Assembly: GCA_023402915.1 (NCBI GenBank)
Contig: JAEYFO010000276.1
Location: 1 to 5,189 of the forward strand
DNA: 5,189 nt
Direction of reading: 5' to 3'
Origin: Bacillota bacterium
GTDB lineage: Bacteria; Bacillota; Clostridia; Christensenellales; CALWSW01
Shown: in pieces, positions 1-4,775 of the stretch
Numbering within the stretch: the first letter of the stretch is position 1
How the letters are laid out: the number at the start of each line of letters is the position of its first letter
Notes under the pieces: model-generated
Told to the model about the DNA's origin: nothing
Databases searched by the model: none
What the model saw: the letters and a program-made list of their open reading frames with translations, nothing else
Translations under genes and position numbers: made by a program

Positions 1-234
1 GTGCAGACCACGTTCCACCTGACGGAAAGCGACGGCTGGGTCAAGATGACCACCGGCTCCTACTATACGCCGAACGGCCGCTCCATCCACGGCGTGGGCA
101 TCACGCCCGACCTGGTCGTGGAGCTTCCGGAAGCGCTTTCCGATCTGTCGCCCGAGCTGCTGACAAGGGAGCAGGACGCGCAGCTTCGCGCCGCCATCGA
201 TGCGCTCAAGGCAAAGCGGGACGGGACGAACTGA
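1..234 (+). CDS. S41 family C-terminal processing peptidase (CtpA/Prc-like), 3' end only
   Basis: This is the C-terminal 77 residues of a gene that begins upstream of the window; the first GTG is an internal Val codon, not a start. The stretch VQTTFHL, then GWVKMTT, YYTPNGRSIHGVGITPD and a VVELPE tail is the conserved end of the S41 protease core. In this family the block follows directly after the catalytic Lys (a GKG-VQ motif), so the Ser-Lys dyad, the PDZ domain and the N-terminal signal or anchor should all lie upstream, out of sight. S41 proteases are usually exported or membrane-anchored and cleave protein C-termini in the cell envelope. The last 25 or so residues are charged and probably helical. 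The TGA is followed by a 55-bp A-rich gap with no terminator, so read-through into the next gene is likely. The family call is secure; the exact subfamily cannot be decided from this fragment. Confidence 0.9.
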   Translation: MQTTFHLTESDGWVKMTTGSYYTPNGRSIHGVGITPDLVVELPEALSDLSPELLTREQDAQLRAAIDALKAKRDGTN

Positions 235-289
235 CAAAAAGCTGAACCCGTCAAAAACAAAAGAAAAACAGAAAAAGCGAGGAGTTTCT

Positions 290-592
290 ATGAAACTGTG
301 GTGCAAAATAAAAACCGATCAGAAGATCGTCGCCCAGCATACGAGCGACATTCCGGACGGCGTGTTCCGCTGGAACAGCGAAACTCTCCATGAACTCATC
401 GGCGAAAGCTGCAGCGTGCTCGATACCGGCCGCCCGGTCGTGCTGGAAAAACATGCGAGCGAAATGGCGCGGCACCGCCGGACGGTGTTCAAGGCGGCGG
501 ACTTCATGGAACCCGTTTCCTTCGATCAGATGGAGTTTGAGCTCATCGACGAAAAGGATCTGAAAAAGCAAAAAGACGCGCCTTCTTTTTGA
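290..592 (+). CDS. Conserved-looking hypothetical protein, 100 aa
   Basis: I do not recognise this protein. It is 100 residues long, has no signal peptide or membrane segment, and is likely cytosolic. The N-terminal half (MKLWCKIKTDQKIVAQHT, then a VFRWNSETLHELIGE stretch) alternates hydrophobic and polar residues like a small alpha/beta fold. Residues 55-68 are basic with several His and Arg, and residues 74-93 are acidic (FDQMEFELIDEKD). There is a Cys at 5 and another at 41, with no metal-binding spacing. The ATG at 290 is chosen because GAGGAG at 279-284 lies 5 nt upstream; the frame stays open back to 200, but that extension would overlap the protease gene. It sits 55 bp after the protease and 67 bp before the DUF378 gene on the same strand, so the three may form one transcript. 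It looks like a real gene because of the start signal and ordinary amino-acid make-up. Confidence 0.75.
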   Translation: MKLWCKIKTDQKIVAQHTSDIPDGVFRWNSETLHELIGESCSVLDTGRPVVLEKHASEMARHRRTVFKAADFMEPVSFDQMEFELIDEKDLKKQKDAPSF

Positions 593-604
593 AACAGGCG
601 GAAT

Positions 605-652
605 ACTCCTTCGGCAGGCAAGCCATACTAAAGCCAATCTTGCAAAAGGAGT
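605..652 (+). promoter_or_regulatory. Possible hairpin occluding the DUF378 ribosome binding site
   Basis: ACTCCTT at 605-611 is the exact reverse complement of AAGGAGT at 646-652, which contains the ribosome binding site of the next gene. Inside it, GCAAG (618-622) pairs with CTTGC (639-643), giving two collinear stems separated by a 6x2 internal loop and closed by a 16-nt loop. No U-tract follows, so it is not a terminator. It could lower translation initiation of the 660 gene. The pairing is seen in the sequence; the function is inference. Confidence 0.35.
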
Positions 653-659
653 TGAACAC

Positions 660-866
660 ATGGACATTCTCGCTTTGATCCTGGCCATTGTCGGCGCGCT
701 CAACTGGGGATTGGTCGGCCTGTTTCAGTTTGATCTGGTCGCAGCGATTTTCGGCGGCAGCGCGTCCGTCGTGAGCCGCATCGTCTATGTTCTGGTGGGT
801 CTGGCCGGTATCTGGGGCATCACGCTGATCTCCAAGGTGAACCGCGCCGACCGAAAGAGCGAATGA
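660..866 (+). CDS. DUF378 family small membrane protein
   Basis: This 68-residue protein has two predicted membrane segments, about residues 4-23 and 38-58, joined by a short loop, and ends in a basic tail (KVNRADRKSE) that should face the cytoplasm. The motif GALNWGLVGLFQFDLV at residues 12-27 and the RIVYVLVGLAGIWG stretch at 40-53 are the signature of DUF378, a family of roughly 70-residue two-helix membrane proteins found widely in bacteria. The biochemical role of the family is not known to me. The ATG at 660 has AAAAGGAG at 644-651 at an ideal 8-nt spacing, although that site may be paired with upstream sequence (see the hairpin at 605-652). The gene ends an apparent plus-strand cluster and is followed 53 nt later by a strong intrinsic terminator. 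The family assignment is confident. Confidence 0.92.
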   Translation: MDILALILAIVGALNWGLVGLFQFDLVAAIFGGSASVVSRIVYVLVGLAGIWGITLISKVNRADRKSE

Positions 867-918
867 GCTTTGGCCGCTGAGCCGCAGAGAAAACGGCGGC
901 CGCGCGTCAGGGAGCAGG

Positions 919-957
919 ATCCTCCGTGCCGGAAAAGCAGGGCGCGGAGGATTTTTT
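919..957 (+). terminator. Intrinsic terminator after the DUF378 gene
   Basis: A 12-bp stem (919-930 with 941-952, one G-T pair) closes a 10-nt loop, and TTTTTT follows at 952-957. This is a textbook rho-independent terminator for the plus-strand cluster. A weaker inverted repeat (GGCCGC 872-877 / GCGGCC 896-901) lies just upstream. Confidence 0.9.
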
Positions 958-1020
958 GCGCGCAGCGGGTTTGGAAAATTATGGCAAAAAGTACGTTGAA
1001 AAATAGACAGGGCAAAACAG

Positions 1021-1049
1021 TTGAAACCTGCGAAAAAGGGTGATATACT
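1021..1049 (+). promoter_or_regulatory. Sigma-70 type promoter with extended -10, for the leader ORF and MATE gene
   Basis: TTGAAA (1021-1026), a 17-nt spacer and TATACT (1044-1049) are each one mismatch from consensus. TG at 1041-1042 adds an extended -10. The expected transcript start is near 1056, about 20 nt before the leader ORF. It follows the terminator at 919-957, so the MATE unit is transcribed independently of the genes before it. Confidence 0.8.
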
Positions 1050-1075
1050 AAATATTCACCGCGGCAGGAGCAAAT

Positions 1076-1126
1076 ATGCCAAAAATCGCACCGGCAGCGC
1101 CCGGCAGTGAGGAGATGGTTTTTTGA
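1076..1126 (+). CDS. Candidate 16-residue leader peptide upstream of the MATE gene
   Basis: A 17-codon reading frame encodes MPKIAPAAPGSEEMVF and stops at TGA 1124-1126. It has its own ribosome binding site, AGGAG at 1066-1070, 5 nt before the ATG, and begins about 20 nt after the predicted transcript start. Its stop overlaps the TTG start of the MATE gene in a TTGA arrangement, and the MATE ribosome binding site (AGGAG 1110-1114) lies inside it. This is the geometry of translational coupling, where a ribosome finishing the short frame reinitiates on the next. A run of six T at 1119-1124 just before the stop would also allow a -1 slip into the MATE frame. The peptide has no feature I recognise beyond Pro and Ala enrichment. 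Leader ORFs are known for some resistance and efflux genes, but whether this one is translated or regulatory is inference. Confidence 0.45.
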   Translation: MPKIAPAAPGSEEMVF

Positions 1127-2505
1127 AAAATCGATCCTATGAAATGGATCTGTGCAGCGGCCCCATTTTTCCAAAGCTCATCCGCTTTGCGCTGCCGCTG
1201 ATGCTTACGGGTATTTTGCAGCTGCTGTTCAACGCGGCGGACGTGATCGTCGTCGGCCAGTTTACCGGAAACGAGGCACTTGCCGCCGTCGGCTCCACCA
1301 GTTCGCTCATCAGCCTGCTGGTGAATCTGTTTATCGGCCTTTCCGTCGGGGCCAACGTCATGGCCGCCCGCTATTATGGCGCAAAGAGCGAAAAAGACTT
1401 GCAGCAGACCGTCCACACGGCCATCTGCACGGCGGTGATCTGTGGCTTTTTGATGACGCTCGTCGGCGTTCCGGCGGCGCGCCCGCTGCTTTCGTGGATG
1501 GGAACGCCGGATGACGTCATTGAGCATGCCGTGCTCTATATGCGCATTTACTTTCTCGGAATGCCGTTTTTTACGGTCTATAACTATGGCGCGTCCATCC
1601 TGCGCGCTGTGGGCGATACCCGCCGTCCCATGTATTATCTGACGACGGCAGGGGTCATCAACGTCATTTTCAACCTGATTTTCGTAATCGTGTTTCAGAT
1701 GGGCGTGGCGGGCGTCGCCATTGCAACGGTGATCTCTCAGGCGATCTCGTCGTTTTTGATCCTGCGCTGCCTTTCCCGCTCCGAAGGACCTTATCAGCTC
1801 AAAAAAAGCGAGCTTCGCATCACGAAAAGCAAGCTCAGATCCATGCTGGAGATCGGTCTGCCCGCGGGCATCCAGGGCACGCTCATCAACCTTTCGAACG
1901 TGCTGATCCAATCCTCCATCAATTCCTTTGAATCGCTGGCCATGGCGGGCGGTACGGCGGCGGGCAACGTGGAAAATTTCCTTTATGTGTCCGTCAATTC
2001 CATTTCCCAGACGGCGCTGAGCTTCACGAGCCAGAACATGGGCGCGGGCAACCACAAGCGGGTGGACAAGGTGGTGCTCGAGTGCATCCTGACGGTCTGC
2101 GGCGTGGCGATTTTGCTGGGCGGCACGGCCTATCTCTTTGCCGGACAGATTTTGCGGCTGTTTTCGCCCGATCCGCAGGTCATTGCCTACGGCGTGGAGC
2201 GTCTGTCCATCATGCTGCTGCCCTATGCGCTGTGCGGCATCATGGATACCATGCCCGGCTGCCTTCGCGGCATGGGCTGTTCCATCGCGCCGACCATCAT
2301 TTCCCTCACGGGCATCTGCCTGTTCCGCATCCTCTGGATCGGAACGATCTTCCGCGCCAACCACACGCTGGACGTGCTGTATCTGTCCTATCCCGTGTCT
2401 TGGCTGCTGACGAGCACCGTGCAGATCTGCTGTTATCTGCTCATCCGAAAGCGCGTCTTTGCCCGGTCGGCAGGAAGCGCAGCGGCAGAGCAGTCAGGAA
2501 CATAG
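1123..2505 (+). CDS. MATE family efflux transporter
   Basis: This 460-residue protein is full length for the multidrug and toxic compound extrusion family, which exports drugs or metabolites from the cytoplasm in exchange for Na+ or H+. The usual twelve-helix pattern in two homologous halves is visible: the first half opens with FPKLIRFALPLMLTGILQLLFNAADVIVVGQF (residues 16-47), and the second begins near LEIGLPAGIQGTLINLSNV (242-260). Family motifs include AAVGSTSSL (54-62), LRAVGDTRRPM (160-170), FTSQNMGAGNHKR (301-313) and LRGMG (381-385). The C-terminal tail is short and cytoplasmic. The start is TTG at 1123, supported by AGGAG at 1110-1114 with 8-nt spacing; the next in-frame Met codon at 1144 has no ribosome binding site. 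The start overlaps the stop of a small leader ORF. It has its own promoter and terminator. The substrate cannot be predicted from sequence. Confidence 0.96.
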   Translation: MKNRSYEMDLCSGPIFPKLIRFALPLMLTGILQLLFNAADVIVVGQFTGNEALAAVGSTSSLISLLVNLFIGLSVGANVMAARYYGAKSEKDLQQTVHTAICTAVICGFLMTLVGVPAARPLLSWMGTPDDVIEHAVLYMRIYFLGMPFFTVYNYGASILRAVGDTRRPMYYLTTAGVINVIFNLIFVIVFQMGVAGVAIATVISQAISSFLILRCLSRSEGPYQLKKSELRITKSKLRSMLEIGLPAGIQGTLINLSNVLIQSSINSFESLAMAGGTAAGNVENFLYVSVNSISQTALSFTSQNMGAGNHKRVDKVVLECILTVCGVAILLGGTAYLFAGQILRLFSPDPQVIAYGVERLSIMLLPYALCGIMDTMPGCLRGMGCSIAPTIISLTGICLFRILWIGTIFRANHTLDVLYLSYPVSWLLTSTVQICCYLLIRKRVFARSAGSAAAEQSGT

Positions 2506-2512
2506 TGCGATC

Positions 2513-2568
2513 AAAAAAACGCTGCGAAACCGGAAGGCGGACAGTCCTTCGAATTCGCGGCGTTTTTT
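2513..2568. terminator. Bidirectional intrinsic terminator between convergent MATE and MGMT genes
   Basis: The arms AAAAAACGCTGCGAA (2514-2528) and TTCGCGGCGTTTTTT (2554-2568) form a 15-bp stem with one G-T pair. A nested GAAGG/CCTTC pairing lies in the loop. The plus-strand product ends in a T-rich tail (2563-2580). The minus-strand product ends in seven T from the A-run at 2513-2519. The element lies 7 bp past the MATE stop and about 60 bp past the MGMT stop, so it should serve both. Confidence 0.9.
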
Positions 2569-2627
2569 GTTTTGGTTTTTGGAAGTATTTTGAAGAAGCG
2601 GCTTTGACAGCGGCGCGGTTTTGCGGT

Positions 2628-2948
2628 CTAATCAAAGGAAGCGGGTGCTTTTCCGTAGTCCCATTGGCAGCGGCGAAGATCGACGCAACCGTTCGGACGA
2701 AATAAAACGCCTTCCGCTTCGAGCAAAAGCCGCTGCTCCAACCAGCCGGGCGCGGTGCGTCCCGCGTGATTGACGACCCGGTGGCAGGGGTATCGGCCGT
2801 AATATTCCGCCATGGAAAGAATTTTCCCAACCAACCGGGCGTTTTTGTCCCGGCCGGTCAGCCGGGCGATCTGGCCATAGGTGGCGACTTTTCCTTCGGG
2901 AATTTCGCTCACTGCGCCGAGAATTTCATAAATCGTCGATTCGTCCAA
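2628..2948 (-). CDS. Single-domain methylated-DNA-[protein]-cysteine S-methyltransferase (MGMT family)
   Basis: This 106-residue protein consists of little more than the C-terminal DNA-binding and active-site domain of the O6-methylguanine-DNA methyltransferase family. Full-length Ogt or Ada C-terminal proteins are about 160-180 residues with an extra N-terminal domain. Visible motifs are IPEGKVATYGQIA (residues 15-27), ARLVGKIL (37-44, with Arg38 where the helix-turn-helix arginine finger is expected) and PCHRVV (54-59), followed by QRLLLEAEGV. Cys55 would accept the alkyl group from O6-alkylguanine in a suicide reaction. Its presence separates this protein from alkyltransferase-like (Atl) proteins, which carry Trp there and only flag lesions. 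The start is TTG at 2948, with AGGAGGG (plus coordinates 2955-2961) 6 nt before it. The frame stays open far upstream, but only as antisense of the neighbouring gene. It is divergent from the 3006 gene and convergent with MATE. Confidence 0.9.
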   Translation of the reverse strand: MDESTIYEILGAVSEIPEGKVATYGQIARLTGRDKNARLVGKILSMAEYYGRYPCHRVVNHAGRTAPGWLEQRLLLEAEGVLFRPNGCVDLRRCQWDYGKAPASFD

Positions 2949-2954
2949 AAGAAA

Positions 2955-2961
2955 CCCTCCT
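2955..2961 (-). promoter_or_regulatory. Ribosome binding site fixing the TTG start of the MGMT gene
   Basis: On the minus strand AGGAGGG is followed by six nucleotides and TTG. It is the strongest Shine-Dalgarno match in the window. It shows that translation starts at 2948 and not at any upstream Met in the same open frame. Confidence 0.85.
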
Positions 2962-3005
2962 GTGCGCCCTGCGCGGCAGATGAAACAGAAAAAGGAGCAA
3001 CAAGC

Positions 3006-3782
3006 ATGATCGTCTATTTTTCGGGAACGGGCAACAGCCGCTACGCCGCGGAGGCTTTCGAAAGCGTGCTGAACGACGGACTGTTTGACGCGGCCAAAGC
3101 CATACAAAAGGGGGAGCGCGCCGCGCTTTTCTCCGAGCGCCCCTGGGTGTTCGTCTCGCCGACTTACGGCTGGCGGATCCCTGAAATTTTTGAACAATTC
3201 CTGCTGGAAGGAAGGTTTTCCGGCGCAAAGCGGGCCTATTTCGTGATGACCTGCGGCGATGAAACGGGCAACGCGCAAAAGTATCTCAAAGCGCTCTGCA
3301 CGAAAAAGGGCTGGGAATTTTGCGGCCTTCTGCCCGTCGTGATGCCGGAAAATTATGTCGCCATGTTTGCCGTGCCGGAAAAGGCGGAAGCCGAGGCCAT
3401 CGTCCGGGCGGCGCGGCCCGTGCTGCTTTCGGGCGCAAAGACCGCTGCGCAGGGAAAGCCCTTTCCCGCGTTGCGGCCGTCCTTGCTCGACCGGTTCAAA
3501 AGCGCTGTCGTCAACCCGTTGTTCTATCGTTTCTGCGTCCGTGCAAAGCCGTTTTTTGCCACAGAGGGCTGTACGGGCTGCGGGCTTTGCGAAAAGCGCT
3601 GCCCGATGAGCAACATTCATCTTTCGAACGACAGGCCGGTCTGGGGCGGCCGCTGCACCCATTGCATGGCCTGCATTTCGTATTGTCCCGCCAGCGCCAT
3701 CGAATACGGAAAAAAGAGCGCCGGAAAGCCCCGCTACCGCTGCGGGCAGTTTGAAAAATTGGAAAAAAATCCCCTTGGTTGA
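3006..3782 (+). CDS. EFR1-type flavodoxin-like / 2[4Fe-4S] ferredoxin fusion protein
   Basis: This 258-residue protein has an N-terminal flavodoxin-like domain and a C-terminal bacterial ferredoxin domain. The N-terminus carries the FMN phosphate-binding loop FSGTGNS (residues 5-11) after one beta strand. SPTYGWRIP (51-59) and MTCGDETGN (81-89) match the other flavin-contact loops of the family. The ferredoxin part has two clusters: Cys189, 192, 195 and 199 (CTGCGLCEKRCP) and Cys217, 220, 223 and 227 (CTHCMACISYCP). Each could bind a [4Fe-4S] centre. Such proteins are soluble low-potential electron carriers in anaerobes; the partner is unknown. The ATG at 3006 has AAAGGAG (2991-2997) at 8-nt spacing, and the frame opening further upstream is antisense to the MGMT gene. 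No clear promoter is visible in the 57-bp divergent gap, so it probably lies inside the MGMT coding region. Its 3' end overlaps a terminator of the opposite strand. Confidence 0.92.
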   Translation: MIVYFSGTGNSRYAAEAFESVLNDGLFDAAKAIQKGERAALFSERPWVFVSPTYGWRIPEIFEQFLLEGRFSGAKRAYFVMTCGDETGNAQKYLKALCTKKGWEFCGLLPVVMPENYVAMFAVPEKAEAEAIVRAARPVLLSGAKTAAQGKPFPALRPSLLDRFKSAVVNPLFYRFCVRAKPFFATEGCTGCGLCEKRCPMSNIHLSNDRPVWGGRCTHCMACISYCPASAIEYGKKSAGKPRYRCGQFEKLEKNPLG

Positions 3783-3789
3783 CAAGGAA
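3763..3789 (-). terminator. Intrinsic terminator for the Crp/Fnr gene, inside the end of the EFR1 gene
   Basis: Read on the minus strand, TTCCTTG (3789-3783) pairs with CAAGGGG (3777-3771), using two G-T pairs, around a 5-nt loop. One A and seven T follow (3769-3763). The only terminator-like element downstream of the regulator gene on its strand, it implies a 3' untranslated region of about 150 nt. The EFR1 stop codon (3780-3782) sits in the loop. Confidence 0.6.
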
Positions 3790-3805
3790 CCGTGCGGTTT
3801 CTGCT

Positions 3806-3823
3806 GCGCCCCCAAAGGGGCGC
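3806..3823. repeat. GC-rich hairpin in the convergent spacer
   Basis: GCGCCCC (3806-3812) and GGGGCGC (3817-3823) form a perfect 7-bp stem with a CAAA loop, 24 nt past the EFR1 stop. There is no T-tract on either strand, so it is not a standard intrinsic terminator. It could stabilise mRNA 3' ends or cause pausing. The remaining spacer to 3920 shows no gene I can support. Confidence 0.5.
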
Positions 3824-3920
3824 GGTCAGTCCTGCGTTTCAAAAGGGGAAAGCGTACCCGGCGTGCCGCGTGCTCCGAGAAGGGGTGGAAGGAGGATGGT
3901 CAACTGTTCGGCGGGGATAG

Positions 3921-4583
3921 TCAGCCCTCCTGACGGAGCAGGCGAAACCGGTTCCGCTCCGCCTCAAGCACGCCGTCCCGCCGCATCTTTCCGATCTCCG
4001 CCGAAAGGGCGCTGCGCTCCACGTTCAGATAGTCTGCCAGCTCCTGCCGGTTGAAGGGGAGGAGAACCTCGCCGCCGCCCTGCCGGAGCAGTTCGTCCGT
4101 CAAATAGGCCAGCAGCCGTTCGCGAATGGTCTTGCGGGACGTGTAAAACATCCGGCGGGAAAGCGAAAGATTCTTCTGCGCGGATATTAGCAGCAGGTTT
4201 CGGATCACCCGCGCGGCGTGGACGCACCGCCCCGAGGCGGCAAGCAGCCCGGCCACGTTCAAAAACAAAACCCGGCAGGGAGAGACGGCAATGACGTTGA
4301 CCATCATGGCCGTTTCGGGCGCGCAGGCGTAAGCTTCTGCGAACATGCCGCCCGGCCCCACCTGGCCGAGGACGCTCCGGCCACCCCAGAAATCGTCGCA
4401 TTCGATGGAGACGGCCCCTTCGAGCACAACGCCCGCCGTCGTGACGTGCTCCCCTGCGCGGTGGAGAAATTCTCCTTTTTCAAACGTGCGCTCTGCGGCG
4501 CTCAGACAACGGAGCGCACCGGCGATCTCCTGTGCCGTCATGCCGGAAAAAAGCGCCGCGCCCTTCAAAAGTTCCAGATCCAT
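3921..4583 (-). CDS. Crp/Fnr family transcriptional regulator
   Basis: This 220-residue protein is of normal length for the family: an N-terminal cyclic-nucleotide-binding-like beta-roll (about residues 11-120), a long dimerisation helix (about 121-148) and a C-terminal winged helix-turn-helix (about 150-216). The roll shows FEKGEFLHRAGE (34-45) and GVVLEGAVSI (51-60). The usual cAMP phosphate loop (GE...RSA) is replaced by GPGGMFAEAYAC, so cAMP binding is doubtful. There is no N-terminal cysteine cluster, so it is not a classical Fe-S FNR. In the HTH (FNRQELADYLNVERSALSAEIGKM), Arg190 aligns with CRP Arg180, but Ser191 and Ala195 replace CRP Glu181 and Arg185, so a TGTGA half-site is not expected. 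The ATG at 4583 is preceded by a G-run (plus 4586-4591) that is close for a ribosome binding site. It is divergent from the cyclase gene and probably regulates that spacer. Effector unknown. Confidence 0.93.
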   Translation of the reverse strand: MDLELLKGAALFSGMTAQEIAGALRCLSAAERTFEKGEFLHRAGEHVTTAGVVLEGAVSIECDDFWGGRSVLGQVGPGGMFAEAYACAPETAMMVNVIAVSPCRVLFLNVAGLLAASGRCVHAARVIRNLLLISAQKNLSLSRRMFYTSRKTIRERLLAYLTDELLRQGGGEVLLPFNRQELADYLNVERSALSAEIGKMRRDGVLEAERNRFRLLRQEG

Positions 4584-4597
4584 ATCCCCCCGAAACG

Positions 4598-4631
4598 GGC
4601 TGCGCCAATGGTTTTGCGTGTCTGCGCAGCC
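4598..4631 (-). repeat. Inverted repeat in the 5' untranslated region of the Crp/Fnr gene
   Basis: GGCTGCGC (4598-4605) and GCGCAGCC (4624-4631) are perfect 8-bp inverted copies around 18 nt. They lie between the predicted transcript start (near 4636) and the start codon. In RNA this is a hairpin ending 6 nt before the G-run ribosome binding site. As DNA it could be an operator for autoregulation. Confidence 0.5.
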
Positions 4632-4642
4632 GATGTGCGTTT

Positions 4643-4671
4643 ATTGTACCGTCGCCGGCCGCCGTGGTCAA
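4643..4671 (-). promoter_or_regulatory. Sigma-70 type promoter of the Crp/Fnr gene
   Basis: On the minus strand TTGACC (4671-4666), a 17-nt spacer and TACAAT (4648-4643) are each one mismatch from consensus. The expected transcript start is near 4636, giving a leader of about 50 nt before the ATG at 4583. Confidence 0.8.
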
Positions 4672-4697
4672 GGCAGAAACGGCGGCAGAAAAGACTT

Positions 4698-4713
4698 TGT
4701 TTTGCAGGAAACA
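4698..4713. promoter_or_regulatory. Candidate Crp/Fnr-type operator, TGTTT-N6-AAACA
   Basis: TGTTT (4698-4702), six bases and AAACA (4709-4713) form a perfect 16-bp dyad with the same layout as the CRP core TGTGA-N6-TCACA. Its centre (4705.5) is near the middle of the divergent spacer, about 70 bp from the predicted start of the regulator transcript and about 76 bp from that of the cyclase. Ten matching positions in AT-rich DNA can arise by chance, so binding is inference. Confidence 0.35.
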
Positions 4714-4746
4714 GAGAAAAAAACTGCATACGGGCGGATTTCTTAC

Positions 4747-4775
4747 TTTACCATGCAGAAGTTTTATGCTATACT
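4747..4775 (+). promoter_or_regulatory. Sigma-70 type promoter with extended -10 of the cyclase gene
   Basis: TATACT at 4770-4775 is preceded by TG at 4767-4768, giving an extended -10. A weak -35, TTTACC (4747-4752), lies 17 nt upstream. The weak -35 suits an activated promoter. The expected start is near 4782, giving a leader of about 60 nt. CTGCAT (4724-4729) and ATGCAG (4753-4758) flank the -35 as inverted copies. Confidence 0.75.

Noticed and set aside
200..289. N-terminal extension of the 100-residue protein to an ATG at 200
   Set aside because: It overlaps the protease coding region and is Lys-rich and unstructured. The ATG at 290 has a well-placed GAGGAG.
1115..1126. Shorter leader ORF starting at ATG 1115
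   Set aside because: It is in the same frame as the 1076 leader, but its AGGAG abuts the ATG with no spacing, so initiation there is unlikely.
1048..2364. A 438-codon open frame on the minus strand, antisense to the MATE gene
   Set aside because: The product is rich in His, Arg, Asp and Gln with no fold or family signature, as expected for the antisense of a GC-rich membrane protein gene. The plus-strand MATE protein is unambiguous.
2766..3005. N-terminal extension of the EFR1 protein to an ATG at 2766
   Set aside because: The segment is antisense to MGMT. The flavodoxin loop FSGTGNS must lie near the N-terminus, as it does with the ATG at 3006.
2949..3842. Upstream extension of the MGMT frame to a 404-residue protein
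   Set aside because: The extension is antisense to the EFR1 gene and low in recognisable sequence. The AGGAGGG six bases before TTG 2948 marks the real start.
3779..4054. Plus-strand open frame across the convergent spacer and the end of the regulator gene
   Set aside because: Its amino-acid make-up is typical of a shadow frame (Pro, Arg, Ala, Ser rich), and most of it is antisense to the winged-helix domain. GGAGG before ATG 3896 is probably coincidental.
4672..4691. Tandem GGCAGAAA copies 12 bp apart beside the regulator -35
   Set aside because: Only two short copies in a purine-rich stretch, with no further unit, so not treated as a binding-site array.
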